Source: Bacillus chungangensis | GTDB taxonomy: Bacteria > Bacillota > Bacilli > Bacillales > Bacillaceae_C | NCBI RefSeq assembly: GCF_030812995.1 | Contig: NZ_JAUSTT010000017.1 | Location: 48,712 to 112,711 of the forward strand | Length of the DNA: 64,000 nucleotides | Direction of reading: 5' to 3' | Part shown: piece by piece, positions 57,873 to 64,000 of the stretch | How the letters are laid out: each line of letters opens with the position of its first letter | Position numbering within the stretch: the stretch's first letter is position 1 | Program-made: the position numbers and the translations under genes | The notes under the pieces: model-generated | Told to the model about the DNA's origin: nothing | What the model saw: only the letters and a program-made list of their open reading frames with translations | Database searches by the model: none

Positions 57873-58615
57873 CTTCTCACTCTTTATTCTTTTTGAAGTT
57901 GGGGAAGCGTCTGTTCCAATGAAAGTTCTTTAAAAGACCATTATTCGCTATACTGTCTCTTCAAACTTTGTGATTTCTAAACTAGCAGGAGCTGACATGA
58001 AACAATATAGTCTGTCCATCAGATTCCCCTGACCTTTAAAGTGAACAACTTGAAAGCGTATACTGACATTTAAAAATATAAGTACGTTATTGATACTACA
58101 TAATGATAGAAAAAAAAACAAACTTAAAAACTTAATTTCTCTCATTATTATCTTAGAAACAGCCTAAAAAGGGAAGCCAGCAAGAGCGGGTGACACACTT
58201 TCGTCATAATTAATACGATTTTTTTTCACAATATACTATAAAATTATGATTAAATTATAATTTGATGGTAAGAAAAAAGAAAAGACGCAAATATTTGTTT
58301 TATGCGTACATTTAAAATGTTCATGAAGAGGAAGCTGTGAGCCTTTTAATAAGTATTGAATATGATACACTATTTATGATGCTGTTTTTACAAGCTTATG
58401 AAGATGATGTAAAGCAATCATTGTAAATCTGTCACATTTCTATCTTTATTAACATGCATACAGTTTCTTGAATGTTTTAATAGGTGCCTTTGTGCCCTGT
58501 ATTTATCATCTTCATTGTGCGATTGTGAGAAATCGCTTAAAAAATAGCAATGGCGATGGTTTTGTTTTATAGTATTATGTAGCGATGCTTTTTACATGCG
58601 GGAGGAGGGGGAAGA
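57873..58615. other. Divergent ctaA-ctaB control region
   Basis: This is a long AT-rich gap with no supported ORF. AAATTATAATTT at 58252-58263 is a perfect 12-base palindrome. In B. subtilis this region binds ResD; I could not assign a specific ResD or CcpA site here. Confidence 0.5.
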
Positions 58616-59533
58616 ATGTCGAACAGTCGTGCCATGTCTGAGGTAAAAGAAACAATGGGGGTAAAACAGACAATGACATGGAAAGAGTTTATGGCATTGA
58701 TCAAGATAGGCATCGTGAACTCTAACTTGATCACAATATTTACAGGTATGTGGTTAGCATTCCAATTTACCGATAAACACTTTCTGCAATCATTGGACAC
58801 TGTACTCTATACGTTATTGGGAACTGCATTTATTCTTGCTGGTGCAAGCAGTTTAAATAATTATATTGATAGAGATATAGATCCAATTATGGAAAGGACG
58901 AAAAATCGTCCATCGGTAACTGGGAAGATAAGTGGAAGAAAAGTACTTGCGATCGGTCTTTCTTTCGTAACAATTGGAACGATCCTCTTATTTCTAACGA
59001 CGGCAGTAGCTGCTATCATTGGAATCATTGGTGTATTTAGCTATGTTGTTGTTTATAGTATGTGGTCTAAGCGCATACATGTAAGCAACACTGTTGTTGG
59101 AAGCATTGGAGGAGCGATGCCGCCTTTAATCGGTTGGGCTGCAATTGAACCAAACCTTGGAATGATCCCTTGGATGCTATATCTCATTATGTTTATTTGG
59201 CAGCCGCCCCATTTCTATGCCTTAGCAATGAGGCGAGTAGAAGAATATCGGGCAGCCGGTATACCAATGCTGCCAGTAGTAAAGGGGTTTGCTGTTACAA
59301 AAAGGCACATCGTTGCTTGGGTGGCCTGCTTGCTGCCAATACCATTTTTTTTGTTGCAGCTAGGGACACCTATTGTCATATTAATGACCATTTTAAACCT
59401 TGGTTGGCTTATTCTGGGCATCAGAGGCTTTAAAATGAAAGATGATATCAAATGGGCAACGATGATGTTTATATATTCATTAAACTATTTGACTATCTTG
59501 TTTGTAGCAATAGTTATTGTAACCGCTATTTAA
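58616..59533 (+). CDS. ctaB: Protohaem IX farnesyltransferase (haem O synthase) CtaB
   Basis: This 305-residue polytopic prenyltransferase of the UbiA family has the first Asp-rich motif NNYIDRDIDPIMERTKNRP and the second loop PPHFYALAMRRVEEYRAAG. About eight to nine membrane helices are visible. It adds farnesyl to haem B to form haem O. GGAGGAGGGGG precedes the ATG. The TAA stop lies inside the TTTAAC target of a mobile-element remnant that begins two bases later. Confidence 0.95.
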   Translation: MSNSRAMSEVKETMGVKQTMTWKEFMALIKIGIVNSNLITIFTGMWLAFQFTDKHFLQSLDTVLYTLLGTAFILAGASSLNNYIDRDIDPIMERTKNRPSVTGKISGRKVLAIGLSFVTIGTILLFLTTAVAAIIGIIGVFSYVVVYSMWSKRIHVSNTVVGSIGGAMPPLIGWAAIEPNLGMIPWMLYLIMFIWQPPHFYALAMRRVEEYRAAGIPMLPVVKGFAVTKRHIVAWVACLLPIPFFLLQLGTPIVILMTILNLGWLILGIRGFKMKDDIKWATMMFIYSLNYLTILFVAIVIVTAI

Positions 59534-59534
59534 C

Positions 59535-59729
59535 TGGGCTTCCGAAAAGAATTCTCCCACTTCTAAATGGGGATTTTCGGTTGGCCTTAAGCCAAAATAT
59601 TGTACTTTCTCTAGGGGCAGGGACTGCCCTTATAGCTTGGTAAATATAGATAGCTAACAAAAGTATCTAGTTCCCAAGAAGCTCCCACTTCAATCAGACC
59701 GCAAGGTCGATAAGTGGTGAGTAGTTCAC
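59535..59729 (+). mobile_element. IS200/IS605-like non-coding derivative, copy 2
   Basis: This 195-base element sits immediately after TTTAAC, as copy 1 does. It starts TGGGCTTCCGAAAAGAATTC and ends GTGGTGAGTAGTTCAC. The right-end block from GGCAGGGACTGCCC to the end is nearly identical to copy 1. A segment of about 115 bases in the middle is missing. It lies between ctaB and ctaC in the cytochrome oxidase cluster. Confidence 0.7.
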
Positions 59730-59825
59730 AATGTGGGAATTCTTTCTGAAAAGAAATCTATTATAGAAAGGATCCAGTCCTTGTACACAAAAGACATTTT
59801 TATGAAAGAGGGGTTTGATTAAGCG

Positions 59826-60911
59826 ATGAAACAAAGGCTGAAAAAATGGCGTCTATTCTCCATATTCGCAATACTGACGCTAGTTCTTTCTGGGTGTGGA
59901 GAACCTTTTCTGTCAGCTTTAAAACCAGCGGGTGAAGTAGCTCAAAACCAGTATAACTTAATGATGTTGAGCACAATGATCATGGTTTTTGTAATAGCTG
60001 TTGTAGTAATTATCTATGTTATTACGCTCATTCGTTTTCGACGCAAAAAAGGAGAGGAGGATAAAATTCCGAAGCAAGTTGAAGGAAGCCATAAACTGGA
60101 GATTATTTGGACAGTAATTCCAATTCTTCTCTTGCTTATTTTAGCTGTTCCAACAGTTGCTTCAACTTTCCATCTTGGGGATACAAGTGCAATGGACAAA
60201 AAAGATAAAGATGGAAATCGAAAAGTATTAGTAGTTGACGTTCGCGCTAACCTTTATTGGTGGGAATTCAGTTATCCAGATTTAGGAATTATTACGAGCC
60301 AAGAACTCGTTGTTCCAACAGATCAAAAAGTTTATTTTAATATTATTTCATCTGATATTAAACACTCTTTCTGGATTCCGCCAATTGGAGGAAAATTAGA
60401 TGCAAATAATGATAACGTGAACAAGTTTTGGCTGGAGTTCAACAGTGAAAAATCTGAAGAAGCTGGAAACCTATTTTATGGGAAATGTGCTGAGCTTTGC
60501 GGTCCTTCCCATGGATTAATGGATTTTAAAGTAAGAACAATGTCGCAAGACGACTTTGCTCAATGGGTAGATGATATGCAAAACGCTTCAGAACCTCAAC
60601 CAGCAACTGATCTTGCAGAACAAGGACAAGAAATTTTTGCGGATAGCTGCCTTAGCTGTCATGCTACTTCCCCAACAGATCAAACGCCAGAAGCTGGACG
60701 TGTTGGTCCTAACTTAGCAACATTTGGGGAAAGAACAACGATTGCTGGCTATTTAGAACATGATGAAGAACACTTAAAAGCATGGATTAGAGATACACAG
60801 AAATATAAGCCGGGCAATAAAATGCCGTCATTCGATGAAAATCAGTTGTCGGACCAAGAGCTTGATGCGTTAGCAGCGTATTTAATGGGCTTGAAAATTC
60901 AACAACAATAA
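59826..60911 (+). CDS. ctaC: Cytochrome c oxidase subunit II with fused cytochrome c domain (caa3 type)
   Basis: This 361-residue lipoprotein has lipobox LSGC (C24). Two membrane helices (about 40-65 and 90-110) are followed by a cupredoxin domain with the CuA site CAELCGPSHGLM (first Cys near 221). A C-terminal cytochrome c domain has CLSCH (first Cys near 275) and an axial Met in NKMPSF. It accepts electrons from cytochrome c and passes them to subunit I. AAAGAGGGG precedes the start. Confidence 0.96.
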   Translation: MKQRLKKWRLFSIFAILTLVLSGCGEPFLSALKPAGEVAQNQYNLMMLSTMIMVFVIAVVVIIYVITLIRFRRKKGEEDKIPKQVEGSHKLEIIWTVIPILLLLILAVPTVASTFHLGDTSAMDKKDKDGNRKVLVVDVRANLYWWEFSYPDLGIITSQELVVPTDQKVYFNIISSDIKHSFWIPPIGGKLDANNDNVNKFWLEFNSEKSEEAGNLFYGKCAELCGPSHGLMDFKVRTMSQDDFAQWVDDMQNASEPQPATDLAEQGQEIFADSCLSCHATSPTDQTPEAGRVGPNLATFGERTTIAGYLEHDEEHLKAWIRDTQKYKPGNKMPSFDENQLSDQELDALAAYLMGLKIQQQ

Positions 60912-60947
60912 TTGAAAGATTTAAAGGCATAAAAGGGAGGTTTAACA

Positions 60948-62822
60948 GTGAGTACCAACGCTCAAAAACGAGGCTTCGGTGCCACCATATGGGATTACTT
61001 AACAACAGTAGACCATAAGAAAATCGCTATCCTTTACATTATTGCAGGTGGAATTTTCTTTTTAATGGGTGGAATTGAAGCGATTATTATTCGTATTCAG
61101 CTATTAGTGCCAGATAATAATTTTGTCAGTGCAGGTATGTTTAATGAGATGCTGACTATGCATGGTACAACGATGATTTTCTTAGCAGCAATGCCATTGC
61201 TCTTAGGATTTATGAACGCGATTATGCCATTGCAGATCGGCGCGCGGGATGTTGCATTCCCGTTCCTTAATTCACTAGGATTTTGGCTGTTCTTTTTCGG
61301 GGGTCTGTTTCTTAATCTATCATTTATTCTAGGTGGTTCTCCTGATGCTGGCTGGACATCTTATGCATCATTATCATTAGATTCTCCAGGACACGGGATT
61401 GATTTTTACACACTTGGAATCCAAATTTCTGGTTTTGGAACATTGATGGGTGGAATTAACTTCTTAGTTACAATTATTAACATGCGTGCTCCAGGGATGA
61501 CGTATATGAGAATGCCGATGTTTACATGGACTACATTTATTACATCTGCTTTAATTCTCTTTGCTTTCCCGCCATTAACAGTCGGTATTTTCCTGTTAAT
61601 GTTTGACCGTTTATTTGGCGGTAATTTCTTTGATGTAACGATGGGTGGAAATACCATTATTTATGAGCATTTGTTCTGGATCTTTGGTCATCCCGAAGTT
61701 TACATTCTTATTTTGCCGTCCTTCGGTATTTTCTCAGAAATCTTTTCTACATTTTCGAGAAAACGCTTGTTCGGGTATTCGTCAATGGTGTTTGCAACCG
61801 TGCTAATCGGGTTCTTAGGTTTCATGGTTTGGGCTCACCACATGTTTACAGTTGGTCTCGGTAACGTTGCAAATGCTATTTTCGCTGTTGCAACAATGGC
61901 AATAGCAGTACCAACAGGAATTAAAATATTTAACTGGCTCTTTACGATGTGGGGAGGAAGCATCCGCTTTACAACGCCAATGCTGTGGGCAGCTGCGTTT
62001 ATACCAACCTTCATCATGGGAGGAGTAACAGGGGTCATGCAAGCTGTAGCTCCTGCTGACTATCAATATCATGATACGTATTTCATTGTTGCGCACTTTC
62101 ACTATGTTATTGTCGGTGGAGTAGTATTTGCTCTCTTAGCTGGAACACATTACTACTGGCCGAAAATATTCGGAGTGATGTTGAGTGAGACGCTAGGAAA
62201 AATTACATTCGTTCTATTTGTTGTTGGAATGCATATGACTTTCTTTATTCAGCATTTCCTTGGTTTAATGGGAATGCAACGTAGAATTTGGAAGTTTTTA
62301 CCTAACCAAGGATTAGACAATGGGAACTTTATTAGTTCGATCGGGGCCTTCCTCATGGGTATCGCAGTCGTGATTTTGCTAATCAATATCGTTGTTTCTG
62401 GATTGAAAAAACAAAAAGTGGCAAACGATCCTTGGGAGGATGGACGTTCTTTAGAATGGGCAATTTCATCACCAGCTCCTTATTACAACTTTAAGCAAAT
62501 CCCGCTTGTCCGTGGTTTGGACACTTGGTGGATTGAAAAGCGTGAAGGAAAGAAAGAGTATACTCCAGCAGAACCAGTGGGTGATATTCATATGCCAAAT
62601 GGCTCGATATTGCCTGTTATGATTTCGCTTGGACTATTTATCGCTTCATTCGGCGCAATGTATCAAGCTGATGAAGGCAATACATGGGGCATCCCAGTAT
62701 TAGTGCTTGGTTTAGCAATTACTTTTGGCTCTATGCTTATTCGTTCTTTGAAGGATGATCATGGCTACCATATTCCAAAAGCAGAGCTCATGGAGAACGA
62801 TGACAAGGGGGTTAAGGCGTAA
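60948..62822 (+). CDS. ctaD: Cytochrome c oxidase subunit I
   Basis: This 624-residue haem-copper oxidase catalytic subunit starts at GTG after GGGAGG. The low-spin haem ligand lies in LTMHGTTM. The CuB site includes GHPEVYIL (His-Tyr) and the HH pair in VWAHHMF. The haem a3/a ligands lie in VAHFHYVIVGG. The K and D proton pathway region FGHPEVY is intact. About 14 membrane helices are visible, the extra two typical of Bacillus CtaD. Confidence 0.97.
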   Translation: MSTNAQKRGFGATIWDYLTTVDHKKIAILYIIAGGIFFLMGGIEAIIIRIQLLVPDNNFVSAGMFNEMLTMHGTTMIFLAAMPLLLGFMNAIMPLQIGARDVAFPFLNSLGFWLFFFGGLFLNLSFILGGSPDAGWTSYASLSLDSPGHGIDFYTLGIQISGFGTLMGGINFLVTIINMRAPGMTYMRMPMFTWTTFITSALILFAFPPLTVGIFLLMFDRLFGGNFFDVTMGGNTIIYEHLFWIFGHPEVYILILPSFGIFSEIFSTFSRKRLFGYSSMVFATVLIGFLGFMVWAHHMFTVGLGNVANAIFAVATMAIAVPTGIKIFNWLFTMWGGSIRFTTPMLWAAAFIPTFIMGGVTGVMQAVAPADYQYHDTYFIVAHFHYVIVGGVVFALLAGTHYYWPKIFGVMLSETLGKITFVLFVVGMHMTFFIQHFLGLMGMQRRIWKFLPNQGLDNGNFISSIGAFLMGIAVVILLINIVVSGLKKQKVANDPWEDGRSLEWAISSPAPYYNFKQIPLVRGLDTWWIEKREGKKEYTPAEPVGDIHMPNGSILPVMISLGLFIASFGAMYQADEGNTWGIPVLVLGLAITFGSMLIRSLKDDHGYHIPKAELMENDDKGVKA

Positions 62823-63451
62823 TGCATGTTGAAGAAAAATTCACACCTAAAACATGGCCTGAATCGCCAGAAAGAGCAACGCTAGAAGGGAAAAATAAAT
62901 TTTTAGGGTTTTGGTTCTTTCTTGGCGGCGAAACAGTCCTTTTTGCATCACTATTTGCAACATATTTAGCATTGAAAGATAAAGTACCTAACGACCAACA
63001 TGCACTAGCGCAAGAAATATTTGATCTACCACTAGCATTTGTAGCAACGATGATTCTTTTGACTAGTTCCATTACAAGTGTTTATGCAATATATCACATG
63101 AAGAATTTTAGCTTTCAAAAGATGCAAACTTGGCTGCTCATAACGGTACTATTAGGTCTTAGCTTTTTAGCAGTTGAAATCTATGAGTTTTACCATTATA
63201 CATCTGAGTATGGCCATACATTTACTAGTAGTGCCTTTGGTACTTCGTTTTATACGCTCGTTGGCTTTCACGGAGCGCACGTTATTTTTGGCTTAGGCTG
63301 GATTACCGCGCTTCTCGTCCGAAATGCCAAACGTGGTCTTAGCTTATACAACGCACCAAAATATTATACAGCAAGTCTTTATTGGCACTTTATTGATGTT
63401 GTATGGGTCTTTATTTTTACAGTAGTATACTTAATGGGATTGGTGGGATAA
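62822..63451 (+). CDS. ctaE: Cytochrome c oxidase subunit III
   Basis: This 209-residue membrane protein has five helices. Conserved FWFFLGGETVLFASLFATY, FHGAHVIFGLGW and YWHFIDVVWVFIF are seen. The start codon overlaps the ctaD stop by one base (TAATG), indicating coupling. It stabilises the oxidase and its oxygen/proton access. Confidence 0.95.
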   Translation: MHVEEKFTPKTWPESPERATLEGKNKFLGFWFFLGGETVLFASLFATYLALKDKVPNDQHALAQEIFDLPLAFVATMILLTSSITSVYAIYHMKNFSFQKMQTWLLITVLLGLSFLAVEIYEFYHYTSEYGHTFTSSAFGTSFYTLVGFHGAHVIFGLGWITALLVRNAKRGLSLYNAPKYYTASLYWHFIDVVWVFIFTVVYLMGLVG

Positions 63452-63455
63452 ACAA

Positions 63456-63785
63456 ATGGATCAACAAGCCGGTTCTAATAACCCAAGAGTAAACTATGAA
63501 TATCGCCGTAAAAAAAATGCTGAAGAAATGAAATATCAAGTAGTTTCTTTCGCATTAATGATTTTTCTTACACTCGTAGCCTTTGCTGCTGTTTATGCAG
63601 AATTTTCTAGATGGTTTACTATACCATTCATCCTTTTATTGGCGATTGTCCAAGTAATATTTCAATTATATTACTTCATGCATATGAATCATAAAGGACA
63701 CGAAGCGCCTTCACTGATGATCTATTCAGGTGCCTTCATTGGGTTTGTCACCGTGTTAGCATTCCTTACCATCATCTGGTGGTAA
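63456..63785 (+). CDS. ctaF: Cytochrome c oxidase subunit IV
   Basis: This 109-residue protein has three membrane helices (about 26-46, 52-72 and 83-105) with the QVIFQLYYFMHMNHKGH motif of the CtaF/CyoD family. It starts four bases after ctaE. It is the last gene of the oxidase cluster in the window; ctaG would be expected beyond the edge. Confidence 0.93.
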   Translation: MDQQAGSNNPRVNYEYRRKKNAEEMKYQVVSFALMIFLTLVAFAAVYAEFSRWFTIPFILLLAIVQVIFQLYYFMHMNHKGHEAPSLMIYSGAFIGFVTVLAFLTIIWW

Positions 63786-64000
63786 AAAGAAAAGCGTCAG
63801 TGCCTGTATAGCCTCGAAAATCAAATGCTTGCTTCTTTATGGAGGTGTTCTTCCTCCGAAAAGAAACAAAATTTGACTCGAGAGGCTAGGCACTGAAAGC
63901 TGGACAAAGAAAAGCGTCAGTGCCTGTATAGCCTCGAAAATCAAATGCTTGCTTCTTTATGGAGGTGTTCTTCCTCCGAAAAGAAACAAAATTTGACTCG
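63786..64000. repeat. 120-base fold-back repeat in tandem, cut by the window edge
   Basis: A unit starting AAAGAAAAGCGTCAGTGCCT and ending AGGCACTGAAAGCTGGACA repeats with an exact period of 120 bases; the second copy runs off the edge. The ends pair (CAGTGCCT/AGGCACTG, GCCTC/GAGGC), and GGAGG...CCTCC forms an inner hairpin. It resembles the AAGAAAAGCG...GCTGGACA repeats common in Bacillaceae intergenic DNA. Confidence 0.85.

Noticed and set aside
57948..58145. 65-codon minus-strand ORF in the ctaA-ctaB gap
   Set aside because: No ribosome binding site and composition typical of AT-rich non-coding DNA.

Overview
The window is low-GC Firmicutes DNA from a member of the Bacillaceae. Long stretches follow the Bacillus subtilis order ktrC–rnjA–rpoY–ykrA–def–ykyA–pdhABCD–slp–SR1P–speA–yktA–yktB–ykzI–yktC and ylaF–typA–ylaH–ylaI–ylaJ–ylaL–glsA–ylaN–ftsW–pycA–ctaA–ctaBCDEF. 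Most genes have strong GGAGG-type ribosome binding sites, several use TTG or GTG starts, and most units end in U-tract hairpins. The genus cannot be fixed from the sequence alone. Compared with B. subtilis, adeC is missing beside rnjA and ylaK (phoH) is missing between ylaJ and ylaL.

Region 1 (1-6980) is a tandem array of five paralogous, secreted, very acidic helical-repeat proteins. The first is cut by the window edge and the last is frameshifted in its tail. I recognise no family for them, and this is the strongest candidate for an undescribed locus. Region 2 (6982-10267) is a split, divergently arranged FAD/Fe-S amine dehydrogenase set of the HcnABC/opine oxidase type, followed by cvfB.

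Region 3 (11977-24153) concerns the cell envelope. Two D,D-carboxypeptidases flank a sigma-like protein fused to a membrane anchor and an extracytoplasmic domain. A VanS-like kinase without an adjacent regulator follows, then a BmrCD-type heterodimeric ABC exporter behind a near-perfect palindromic operator, then a LiaF-LiaS-LiaR module.

Region 4 (24495-44378) holds K+ uptake (KtrC), a MarR/flavodoxin pair, RNase J1 with RNA polymerase epsilon, a tiny independent unit encoding a 23-residue cationic peptide, deformylase, the pyruvate dehydrogenase complex, the dual-function RNA SR1 with its peptide SR1P, SpeA and small ykt genes. Region 5 (44597-63785) holds TypA, small yla genes, glutaminase, YlaN, FtsW, pyruvate carboxylase, haem A synthesis and the caa3-type cytochrome c oxidase. 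Carbon flow (Pdh, PycA) and terminal respiration (CtaA-F) dominate this half.

The intergenic DNA is rich in repeats. A hairpin-rich family occurs in four good and three decayed copies. Two deletion derivatives look like IS200/IS605-type elements, one of them sitting immediately after the ctaB stop. There is also a degenerate tandem array and a 120-bp fold-back repeat in tandem at the right edge. No tRNA, rRNA, CRISPR array or prophage was seen.
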